Assembly: GCA_035295665.1 (NCBI GenBank)
Contig: DATGIQ010000283.1
Span: forward strand, 1 to 25,434
Reading direction: 5' to 3'
Length of the DNA stretch: 25,434 bases
Source: DATGIQ01 sp035295665
Lineage (GTDB): Bacteria > Planctomycetota > Planctomycetia > Gemmatales > Gemmataceae
In this document: piece by piece, positions 6,488 to 13,700 of the stretch
How the letters are laid out: the number at the start of each line of letters is the position of its first letter
Position numbering within the stretch: the stretch's first letter is position 1
Translations under genes and position numbers: made by a program
Notes under the pieces: model-generated
Told to the model about the DNA's origin: nothing
Databases searched by the model: none
The model's input: only the letters and a program-made list of their open reading frames with translations

Positions 6488-8386
6488 TCATTTCGGTGGC
6501 GTGGTGCGCAGATATTCCTTGACCTGTTCGTTGAATTCCTTCAGCTTCGGCGCCAGGGCGATGATCAGCTCGGTCGTCTTGCGGTCATCTTCTTTCGCCT
6601 CCGGATTCAAGCCTTCGCTCTCCTTCTCCAGACGAGTCGTGAGCAACCGGTAGGCAACGAGCAGTTTCTGGGGAGCGAACCTGTCGCCCACTTCTTTGCA
6701 CGTTTCGAAAGCCTGGCGGGCTTCGTTCAAGCGGGCATTGATCTGGGCAGCGGTTTCCAGCTTGGGCCAGGTTTCATAGATGAACGCCTGCGCCTTGGCA
6801 TGGGCGGGGTTCTTCGGAGCTCGCGCGCGCTGGAGCGTCTCGATTTTCTCGCGCAGCTGCGGCGTGTCGCCGCCTCCATCGCGGATGCTCTGATAGAACT
6901 CGATGGCCTTATCGAACTCGGCTTCTTCTTCCAGAAGTTTCGCCTTGGCCGCCAGCTCTTTCCACTTTTGTCGTTTGGGGTCTTTTTCTTCCGTGAGGCT
7001 CGCTTGCAGATCCGCGATGAACCCCTGGAGCTTCGTGCGCAGCCCTTCGAGCTGTTGAATGCCCTCCGCGCCTTCTGTCAGGGAAAGGAGAATTCCTTTC
7101 TGGCCATCTTTGGCGCCCTCGGCCCGGAGGTTATCCCGCTCGGTGGTCAAATTGCCCATCTCGTTCTGGATCGCCTGGAACCCGGCCTGGGCCCGCGCCA
7201 AGGCGCTCTCACTCGACTGCATACGGTTCAAATCATTCACGAGGTTGTTGGCCACCTCCAGACTTTCGTTCACGCGCCGCAGCCACTGCTGACGGCGGTG
7301 GAGCAATTCCCCCTGCGCAGCGGTTTCGGAACTGACATTGACGGGACAGGTGATCGTCTGATCGTCGAGAATCTCGACCGGAACGCGGGCCAACAGTTTT
7401 TCGCCGTCGCGGACTTCGACGAACGCCACATTGTCATAGCGAATGGCCGATTCTACGAGCCCGTCCTGCTTTGTCGAAATCCGTTCTAGATTGCTGTCCA
7501 CATCAAATCCACGAGCGCCGATCCGAACCTGCACGGCTGGAACCGGCGTCCGCAATTTGTCATTTTCCCTTACCAACCGCAGCCGCAGCCGCCCTTGCGT
7601 CGTGCCGAGCTTGAGACAGCGGTAACCCAGGACGCTCGGCTCCTGGGGCAGCGGATTTTGCCAGCGGGACAAAAGCCGGCAGCGGCAAACCTCGTTCTTG
7701 GGTTCTTCAAGAACTTGCAGCAAGGTCCACGGCATGCGGAACGAGCGCTGTTGGTGGCCGGTGCCCTGCGTGATCTGCGTCACCGCAAATACCTGGCCAA
7801 CTTGCACCCAACGGCCCAACGGCACACCCAGGGCGCCGCCCCTGAGCGTGATGTCGATGCGGTCTCCCTTGATCTGCCCCACGGTACCCGCCAGGCCGAA
7901 ATCCTGATCGATGAGGAGTGCGGCCGATCGGGCCACCAGCTGCCGGTCGGCGGTGGAGCTGTGCCGCACCACGGGGCTCGCCAGGCCGGTGAAGCCGTCG
8001 TACTGGCGGGCCTCGATCTCGTAATAGCCGTTGCGATAATCGATGAGTACAAAATGAATCTTCGTGTCGGAAAGGACCGAGTAGCCGTTCAACGCCAGTT
8101 GCAGTCCCTTGGCTTCCACTTCTTTCAGCAACGGATGGTCGCGCACCACCTTCACCTGCGCCAGATCTCCGAGCGCCGCCTGCAAGCTGTCGCCCAGCTC
8201 CCGCTCCACGATTTCCCGGAAGACCGGCGTCGCCAAACGATTTTCTGCGATGCGGAGGACCACCAGGAAGTGATATGGCTTCGTTGTCTCCGGATCGAGC
8301 GCTGCCCGGGCCAGGGAAACAGGAAACAGGAAACAGGAACAAAGGCCGAGCCAGCAAGACAGTGCGAAAGGCAGAGTCCGAATCAT
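6488..8386 (-). CDS. Secreted hypothetical protein with long coiled coil, in the truA-aroA operon
   Basis: I do not recognise this 632-residue protein. It begins with a signal peptide (about residues 1-28, cleavage near SLARAA). Residues about 36-330 are globular and beta-rich, with repeated VGQI/VGQVF-type strands. They carry two cysteine-rich stretches (EVCRCRLLS and GYRCLKLG). Residues about 370-540 are charged, Glu/Lys/Gln-rich and predicted coiled coil (LHRRQQWLRRVNESLEV, LTTERDNLRAEG), with a TPR-like helix pair around AKLLEEEAEFDKAIEFYQSI. The C-terminal 90 residues are helical. It overlaps the aroA stop by four bases (ATGA), so it is the last gene of truA-aroA. A periplasmic or surface role is inferred from the signal peptide. 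The signal peptide is encoded by a heptanucleotide tandem repeat (8315-8335). Confidence 0.85.
   Translation of the reverse strand: MIRTLPFALSCWLGLCSCFLFPVSLARAALDPETTKPYHFLVVLRIAENRLATPVFREIVERELGDSLQAALGDLAQVKVVRDHPLLKEVEAKGLQLALNGYSVLSDTKIHFVLIDYRNGYYEIEARQYDGFTGLASPVVRHSSTADRQLVARSAALLIDQDFGLAGTVGQIKGDRIDITLRGGALGVPLGRWVQVGQVFAVTQITQGTGHQQRSFRMPWTLLQVLEEPKNEVCRCRLLSRWQNPLPQEPSVLGYRCLKLGTTQGRLRLRLVRENDKLRTPVPAVQVRIGARGFDVDSNLERISTKQDGLVESAIRYDNVAFVEVRDGEKLLARVPVEILDDQTITCPVNVSSETAAQGELLHRRQQWLRRVNESLEVANNLVNDLNRMQSSESALARAQAGFQAIQNEMGNLTTERDNLRAEGAKDGQKGILLSLTEGAEGIQQLEGLRTKLQGFIADLQASLTEEKDPKRQKWKELAAKAKLLEEEAEFDKAIEFYQSIRDGGGDTPQLREKIETLQRARAPKNPAHAKAQAFIYETWPKLETAAQINARLNEARQAFETCKEVGDRFAPQKLLVAYRLLTTRLEKESEGLNPEAKEDDRKTTELIIALAPKLKEFNEQVKEYLRTTPPK
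8315..8340. repeat. Heptanucleotide tandem repeat in a signal-peptide region
   Basis: GGAAACA is repeated three times without error (8315-8321, 8322-8328, 8329-8335) and a shortened GGAACA follows from 8336. It lies within the coding sequence for residues of the signal peptide of the 632-residue secreted protein. A unit of seven changes the reading frame if gained or lost. Confidence 0.8.
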
Positions 8387-9690
8387 CGGAGTTGCTCCAG
8401 GTCTTCAAAAAAACGCGGATAGGTCTTGGCCACGCAGGCCGGATTGCGAATCACAACGCCCGGAATCGTCAAACCAACGAGGGCCATGCTCATGGCCATG
8501 CGGTGGTCGTTGTACGTGTCGATGGTTGCGCCGTGCAGCGCGCAGGGAATGATCGTCAGCCCGTCGGCAAACTCCTCCACGCGGGGACCGACTTTGCGGA
8601 TCTCCGTGGCCAGGGCTTGTAGCCGATCGGTTTCTTTGTGCCGGATGTGGGCGACATTGCGGATCGTGGTCGGGCCCTTGGCGAAGCAGGCGACCGCGGC
8701 CAAGGTCATGACGCAGTCGCTGATCGGGTTCATATCGACATCGATGCCCCGCAGCGCGCCCCCGGCTACAGTGTAGCCTTCCGGCCGGCGCACTACCCGG
8801 CAGCCCATGTCTTCGAGCACATCGACGAAACGGAGGTCGCCTTGCAAGCTGGAGTTGCCAAGCCCGGTCACGGTTACTTCTCCCCGGGTGATCGCAGCAG
8901 CCCCGAAAAAATAGCTGGCCGCCGACGCATCCGGTTCGATGTCCCAGCTCCGCGCGTTATACCACGGCCGGGTGGGAATCCGGAAATAACCCTTGTCATC
9001 GGTCTCAACGTCGACGCCGAATTGCCGCATCATCGCCACCGTCATGGCAATGTACGGCACCGACACGATCGGACCGTCGACCTCGATGGTGATTTCGCCG
9101 CGGGCCAGGGGTGCGGCCATCAGCAATGCGCTCAGGAATTGGCTGCTGACATCCCCCTTGATCTGGACCCGGCCGCCGTCCAGACCATTGGCCTCGATCC
9201 GGACCGGAGGGTAGCCATTCTGCTGTTCGCAGGCAGCATGGACGCCGAGCTGGCGTAGAGCGGTCAACAGGTCTTCGATGGGCCGTTCGCGCATCCGGGA
9301 AACGCCATCGATGCGGTAGTGTCCCTGACCCAGGCTGACCAGGGCGGTCAAGAAACGCATGCTGGTGCCCGAATTGGCCACGAACAGATCCGCTTTCTCC
9401 GCCGGAATAATCCGCCCAAAGATACCCCGTCGAACGTGGACGATGCCCTCGGGCCAATCGGCGCGAACGCGGATATCGAGCATCCGCAAGGCATCGATCA
9501 AGACTTCGGTGTCTTCGCTCTGCAACACCCCCCGCAGCTCGCTCCCCTTGGCCGGGTGCGATAGGGCGGCCAGGATCAAGGCACGGTTGGTGATGCTCTT
9601 CGACCCCGGCACGCGTACCGTGGCCAGCGGCGGCCGGCGCAGCGGGTCGATGGCGAGGGATTCCGGTAATTGGCTGGTCCAGTCCGTCAT
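8383..9690 (-). CDS. aroA: 3-phosphoshikimate 1-carboxyvinyltransferase (EPSP synthase)
   Basis: A 435-residue enzyme that joins phosphoenolpyruvate to shikimate-3-phosphate, the sixth step of the shikimate pathway in the cytoplasm. VPGSKSITNRALILAAL (with Lys, Ser, Asn and Arg of the substrate site), NSGTSMRFL, RMRERPIEDLL, ISDCVMTLAAVACFAKG (catalytic Asp) and HKETDRLQAL are the conserved blocks. The residue equivalent to Pro101 of E. coli AroA (G-T-A-M-R-P) is Phe here. The start at 9690 (MTDWTSQL) was chosen because the frame further upstream overlaps truA and has no family-like sequence. Only five bases separate it from the truA stop; its own stop overlaps the next gene, so this is one operon with truA. 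Confidence 0.96.
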   Translation of the reverse strand: MTDWTSQLPESLAIDPLRRPPLATVRVPGSKSITNRALILAALSHPAKGSELRGVLQSEDTEVLIDALRMLDIRVRADWPEGIVHVRRGIFGRIIPAEKADLFVANSGTSMRFLTALVSLGQGHYRIDGVSRMRERPIEDLLTALRQLGVHAACEQQNGYPPVRIEANGLDGGRVQIKGDVSSQFLSALLMAAPLARGEITIEVDGPIVSVPYIAMTVAMMRQFGVDVETDDKGYFRIPTRPWYNARSWDIEPDASAASYFFGAAAITRGEVTVTGLGNSSLQGDLRFVDVLEDMGCRVVRRPEGYTVAGGALRGIDVDMNPISDCVMTLAAVACFAKGPTTIRNVAHIRHKETDRLQALATEIRKVGPRVEEFADGLTIIPCALHGATIDTYNDHRMAMSMALVGLTIPGVVIRNPACVAKTYPRFFEDLEQLR

Positions 9691-9695
9691 CTGGC

Positions 9696-10436
9696 TTACT
9701 CGGCGTAGATCACGCGCATGAGAAACAGGCCCTGGGCCGGAGCCGTGGGACCGGCTTGGCGGCGATCTTCCGCATGGAGGATCTCGGCGACCTGTGCAGC
9801 CGGCCAGTACCCGCGGCCGACGTTGATCAACGTACCGGCGATGGCTCGTACCATATTGTACAGGAAACCATCGGCTTCCACGTCCAGCCAGATCCACTCC
9901 GCCATGCGGTTCACGGCCAAATGGGTGATCGTCCGCACGCTGGACATCCGGTTGGGCCAATCCGTTTCAAAGCTATGGAAATCGTGCCGCCCGCGCAGCG
10001 CGTGGGCCGCCTGGCGCATCGCTGGGACATCGAGCCGATGCCGGCTCTGATAGCAATAGCGGCGCAGGAACGGATTCGGCACCGGACCATCGTGGATGAC
10101 GTAGCGGTATAGCTTGCGTTTGGCGTCCCGGTTGGCGTCAAATGCCTGGGCGACGTCGGCAGCTTCGGAAACCACCACATCCGGGGGCAGGTGGGCATTG
10201 ATCGCCCGTAACAAGGTGTCCGGTGGATGGCGCGTGTTGGTGTAGAAATTGACGACCTGGCCGACGGCGTGCACACCGGTATCGGTTCGGCCGCTGGCGT
10301 TGACACGGATGCGTTCGCCGGCGATTTCCGCGATGGCGCTTTCGAGGGTTTCTTGAACAGTTCGGAATCCCGGCTGCGTCTGCCAACCGTTGAAGTCGGT
10401 GCCGTCATAGCTGAGCGTCAGTCGGATATTCCGCAT
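9696..10436 (-). CDS. truA: tRNA pseudouridine synthase A
   Basis: A 246-residue synthase that converts uridines 38-40 of the tRNA anticodon arm to pseudouridine. The catalytic Asp is Asp52 in NASGRTDTGVHAVGQ. YDGTDFNGWQ at the N-terminus, KRKLYRYVIHDG, HDFHSFE and the C-terminal FLYNMVRAIAGTLINVGRG are conserved family blocks; the length matches the usual 245-270. The stop TAA (9696-9698) lies five bases before aroA. A structured intergenic segment of about 85 bases separates it from asd upstream on the same strand. Confidence 0.97.
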   Translation of the reverse strand: MRNIRLTLSYDGTDFNGWQTQPGFRTVQETLESAIAEIAGERIRVNASGRTDTGVHAVGQVVNFYTNTRHPPDTLLRAINAHLPPDVVVSEAADVAQAFDANRDAKRKLYRYVIHDGPVPNPFLRRYCYQSRHRLDVPAMRQAAHALRGRHDFHSFETDWPNRMSSVRTITHLAVNRMAEWIWLDVEADGFLYNMVRAIAGTLINVGRGYWPAAQVAEILHAEDRRQAGPTAPAQGLFLMRVIYAE

Positions 10437-10445
10437 GGGTCAACG

Positions 10446-10511
10446 GAATAGAACGCAGAGGAACACAGATGTGTGCCACAGATCTGGTCCGTGTTGCTCT
10501 GCGTTCTATTC
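10446..10511. repeat. Inverted repeat with 21-bp arms between asd and truA
   Basis: The 21-base left arm (10446-10466, beginning GAATAGAACGCAGAG) and the right arm (10491-10511) are reverse complements with a single mismatch, around a 24-base loop. It lies 10 bases downstream of the asd stop and just upstream of truA. The CACAGA words inside the loop recall dispersed intergenic repeats. No U-run is present. Confidence 0.85.
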
Positions 10512-10521
10512 GGATTCCACG

Positions 10522-11547
10522 CTAACGTTTCGGCAGCCAGTTCCGCTGCACCAGGACTTCCGCAATCTGCACCGCGTTGGTGGCGGCCCCTTTGCGAAGA
10601 TTGTCAGCCACCACCCAGAGGTTCAGGCCGTGCGGCACCGTCGGATCGCGCCGAACCCGGCCGACGAAGACCTCGTCGCGGCCGGCCGACAGGAGCGCCA
10701 GCGGGACTTCGCCTTTGGACAGATCATCCACGAGCACAATTCCCGGTGCCTGACGCAACGCCGTGCGCGCCTGTTCGACGGTGATTGGACGTTCGAACTC
10801 CAGGTTTATCGCCTCCGAGTGACCGATGCGAACGGGAACCCGTGCGGTCGTGGGAGACACCTGGATCGTGTCATCGCCCATGATCTTCTTCGTCTCGTGG
10901 ACCATCTTCCATTCTTCTTCGGTGTAGTCCAGCTCGCCGGCTTTCCAGTCGTGTGGCAACACGTTACCGGCCAACTGGGCGGCGTGAGCCTTGGCGGGCG
11001 GCGGCGCTTGGCCTTGCCCCAAGGCTTTGAGCTGAGCATCGAGCTCGAACAAGCCGGTGGCCCCTTTACCGCTGGACGCCTGGTACGTTGCAACTACAAC
11101 CCGCTTGATTCGCGCCAGATCATGTAACGGTTTGAGGGCGACGACCATCTGGATGGTCGAGCAATTCGGGTTGGCCACAATCCCCTTGGGAATCCGGGAC
11201 AGCACATCGCCATTGACCTCGGGAACAACCAGCGGCACCTCGGGATCCATGCGCCAGGCGCTGGAGTTATCGATGACGATGGCGCCGGCCTTGGCGGCGA
11301 TGGGGCTGTACTCGCGGCTAATGGAGGCTGGGGTGCTCGAAAGGACGATATCAACGCCGGCAAACGCCTCGGGCCGGAGCGCTTCGACGGGGTGTTTTTT
11401 GCCCTGGAATTCGATGGTTTTGCCTGCGCTGCGCGCGGACGCCAAGAATTTGATCGTCCGCAGCGGAAATCGATGCTCTGTCAATACTTGCCGCATCACC
11501 TCACCGACCGCGCCGGTCGCACCGACCACCGCAACGCTTGGAACCAC
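10522..11547 (-). CDS. asd: Aspartate-semialdehyde dehydrogenase
   Basis: A 341-residue enzyme that reduces aspartyl phosphate to aspartate semialdehyde, the branch point to lysine, threonine, methionine and diaminopimelate. The N-terminal nucleotide motif is VVGATGAVGEVM, the catalytic Cys lies in ANPNCSTIQM (Cys129 with this start) and the active-site His in RVPVRIGHSEAINLE. The GTG at 11545-11547 is preferred over the further upstream TTG at 11589: GGAAAGGAAG lies at the right distance before the GTG, family similarity starts there, and the TTG overlaps a good -10 element. The gene is upstream of truA on the same strand but separated by a long hairpin, so co-transcription is uncertain. Confidence 0.93.
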   Translation of the reverse strand: MVPSVAVVGATGAVGEVMRQVLTEHRFPLRTIKFLASARSAGKTIEFQGKKHPVEALRPEAFAGVDIVLSSTPASISREYSPIAAKAGAIVIDNSSAWRMDPEVPLVVPEVNGDVLSRIPKGIVANPNCSTIQMVVALKPLHDLARIKRVVVATYQASSGKGATGLFELDAQLKALGQGQAPPPAKAHAAQLAGNVLPHDWKAGELDYTEEEWKMVHETKKIMGDDTIQVSPTTARVPVRIGHSEAINLEFERPITVEQARTALRQAPGIVLVDDLSKGEVPLALLSAGRDEVFVGRVRRDPTVPHGLNLWVVADNLRKGAATNAVQIAEVLVQRNWLPKR

Positions 11548-11588
11548 GTTCCACTTCCTTTCCAGGAAAAAACTTAACGGAATTCCCA

Positions 11589-11597
11589 ATTATACCA
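11589..11597 (-). promoter_or_regulatory. Extended -10 promoter of asd
   Basis: On the minus strand TGGTATAAT reads as an extended -10 (TG, one base, then consensus TATAAT at 11589-11594). The predicted start of transcription is near 11582, about 35 bases before the GTG start of asd. No -35 match is seen at 16-18 bases, as expected for extended -10 promoters. Confidence 0.6.
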
Positions 11598-11619
11598 GTA
11601 TTAGCCTCAGAGGAGCCCT

Positions 11620-12120
11620 TGGCAAGGCCGAGTGGGTGGCAATCGGAAAACCCCGTCAAACCAGCGCGCCCCTCACAACGAACGGCTCCCCCGCTTGTTT
11701 GCTGGATAGACGCTGCTGAGCGGAAATGGGTTCGCAAGATCCGCCATTCCTGGCAGAGGCGGCAGGAGTCCCGGTTATCTTCTTGGTGGTAAGTGCGATC
11801 CTGGAATCTTCTCGGGCGATCCAGGGCAACGCCAACGGTCCCTTCAGACGGTCGGCCAAGACCAAAGCGCGATCGTCACTGCCTCTCAGCCAGCAGGCGT
11901 GATCTGCTTAGCCACGAACCCTGGAAGGCATTTCTCGGCTGCGGTCCCACAGCAAAGGAGCCTAACGCGCCAGCAAAGGGCCGCGCCATCGACTCAACTG
12001 CTCGGCGCTCTGCGCACGTTGCCCGCTGGATACAAGCAGCTTTGCTGGAATAGGCAGATGCTGGCCTTCCGACAATCCCAGGCGATGAAGCCGCACTCGG
12101 CTTACCCTTCCGTCGAACGC
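11620..12120. other. Stretch with no supported gene
   Basis: About 500 bases without a recognisable gene. The short open frames in this stretch have compositions expected from high-GC noncoding DNA and show no domain, signal or ribosome site. An ORF of about 80 residues on the minus strand starts where the remnant at 12121 ends, but nothing supports it as a gene. The region may be decayed coding sequence. Confidence 0.4.
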
Positions 12121-12276
12121 TCATTGGCTCAACCTCCTCCTCGAAGGTCCCAGCCAATCCGTACGAACGAAGTAAGGCCCGCCCCACCCATAATCCTCGT
12201 GGATGTAAATCATCGTCCAACTGAAATCAGCTGGCACGATGAAGAAATCAATGTTCGCAAAGACAGCTAGGTCAGG
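12121..12276 (-). pseudogene. 3' remnant of a small gene with an FSWT...HE...GPYF motif
   Basis: Reading the minus strand from 12276 gives 51 residues with protein-like content: AVFANIDFFIVPADFSWTMI runs into an IHEDYGWGGPYFVRTDWL end, then TGA at 12121-12123. The FSWT-HE-GPYF pattern resembles the C-terminal end of small cytoplasmic proteins of the DUF4275 type (recalled, not checked). An in-frame TAA (12277-12279) closes the frame upstream and no start codon precedes the conserved part. Only 50 bases then remain before the DUF3999 gene, so the N-terminal part is missing. A truncated gene remnant is the simplest reading. Confidence 0.45.
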
Positions 12277-12326
12277 TTATCGTTGGTCTGCTTGCCTAAC
12301 CACCTTGAAGAGAAAGCTATTGAAGA

Positions 12327-13694
12327 TCACAACGGCATCGTCGGAACCGGTGACGGTGGAGCAGTGCTCGGCGAAGTTCCCTGATCGTGCCGGTTCATCG
12401 CCAGACGAGCGAGCAACGTCAAAATGCCCAACAAGACCGCACTGGCAGCTCCCAGCACCACGTAAACCAATGCCGGCCAACGCTCCGTCAACGGTTTGGG
12501 TGGTGGCTGGTAACTGGGATTCGGCGTGCGCGATCCGAGCTGGACCTCCACCGGCGGCGGTGTCACCGTGAGCGGCAGGTTCTTGGCAAAATCGTATTCC
12601 GGAGCCAACGCTTGGGGGTTGCCGTAGTAAAGCCGCAATGGCCAGACCCATTCGTCCGAACCGGCAAAGATAATCGCGCGGGCCGCAGCCGCGTAGCGGA
12701 CACCGATCAGGTTCAGGGGTGGATTGGCGAAATCGGTGATCACCAATCGGAGCCGGCGTGCCCTGGTTTCTGGAAACTCGATCTCGATCGGCTTCACTTC
12801 ACCGCCCGGCTGCCGGCGCCAATCACCGCGGGCAATGACCTGGTGAATCTCATCCGGATTGGCCATTTCCAGGCGATACGGGCGCACGAATTGCGCATCC
12901 GCGATGTCGAAGCTGAGCCGCTCACACAGCGTAGTCATCCCGCCAAAATCAATCGGCCATGCCGAAGCCGGACCGCCGTCGCCCCGAACTGCCTCGCGCG
13001 GCCCCAGCTGTGCGGGGAGCGTGAGATAGCGACCCGGCACCTGGACGGTTCGCCGTACCGTCACCTTCAGGATCTTGAATGTATCGCCGGGGTTGCTGGC
13101 ATCCGGGAAAACGTGCACCCGCACATAGCGATACCGGCTCACCGGATAGTGAAGGGTGCGAAGGACGATCGGCCGCGGAGCCACATCGTATTCGACTACG
13201 TAGGCCTTTTCCAGCAACGAACGCCAGCTCTGGGAAGTTCCGGTATCGCTCCCTTCCAGGAGCACGCGCCGGCGAAAATCCTTGCCATCGGTTGCAATTT
13301 CCACCTCGTTGTGCTCCAGCGTGTTTCCTTCGCCTTCCAGCTCCAACGTCAACTCCTTCGACCGGTCCGTCCCGGCCACCTGGTTGAACGGTCCACGCGC
13401 GGGGAGATCGATTTGGCGGTTCTCGGCTCGTTGGACGCGGAGCGCATACGGAATCTCATGACCTCGGCTATCGTAGAGCCGAAGATCGAGCAGGTCCGGC
13501 GGGGCAGCGTCGAAAACACTGGGTGTGAGCAGGAAAGCGAAGGTGCGGCCCGCCGCGCCTTGCGTGCGGCGGACTTCCTGAAACCATTCCCAGGCCGCAA
13601 GGCCTGCGGGATGGTTACCGTCCACCGCGGCCCGCAGCGAGCCGGCCGCGGTGAGCAGAAGGGCACTCGCCAACAAGCGAATCGTCTGCACCAT
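12327..13694 (-). CDS. DUF3999 family membrane-anchored protein
   Basis: A 455-residue protein with an N-terminal signal peptide (about 1-22), a long extracytoplasmic beta-rich region and one transmembrane helix near the end (about 405-430, ALVYVVLGAASAVLLGILTLL) before a short Pro/Ser/Thr tail. Conserved-looking segments are RLYDSRGHEIPYALRVQ, RYRYVRVHVFPDAS and LRLYYGNPQALAPEYDFAKNL. Position directly after a DUF2339 gene and this topology match the DUF3999 family; the DUF2339-DUF3999 gene pair is recurrent in proteobacteria too. Its biochemical role is unknown. The start lies 6 bases beyond the DUF2339 stop, so the two are co-transcribed. Confidence 0.8.
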   Translation of the reverse strand: MVQTIRLLASALLLTAAGSLRAAVDGNHPAGLAAWEWFQEVRRTQGAAGRTFAFLLTPSVFDAAPPDLLDLRLYDSRGHEIPYALRVQRAENRQIDLPARGPFNQVAGTDRSKELTLELEGEGNTLEHNEVEIATDGKDFRRRVLLEGSDTGTSQSWRSLLEKAYVVEYDVAPRPIVLRTLHYPVSRYRYVRVHVFPDASNPGDTFKILKVTVRRTVQVPGRYLTLPAQLGPREAVRGDGGPASAWPIDFGGMTTLCERLSFDIADAQFVRPYRLEMANPDEIHQVIARGDWRRQPGGEVKPIEIEFPETRARRLRLVITDFANPPLNLIGVRYAAAARAIIFAGSDEWVWPLRLYYGNPQALAPEYDFAKNLPLTVTPPPVEVQLGSRTPNPSYQPPPKPLTERWPALVYVVLGAASAVLLGILTLLARLAMNRHDQGTSPSTAPPSPVPTMPL

Positions 13695-13700
13695 AAACCA

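Noticed and set aside
5295..6491. Long minus-strand frame (398 residues) opposite the Hsp70 gene
   Set aside because: It lies entirely opposite a well-supported Hsp70 and has no domain; long antisense frames are common in high-GC genes.
9691..9960. Upstream extension of aroA
   Set aside because: The extra 90 residues overlap truA and have no similarity to EPSP synthase; the ATG at 9690 fits the family.
11876..12220. Minus-strand frame of 114 residues in the gene-poor stretch
   Set aside because: No domain, no ribosome site and a composition like noncoding high-GC DNA; part of it overlaps the gene remnant in another frame.
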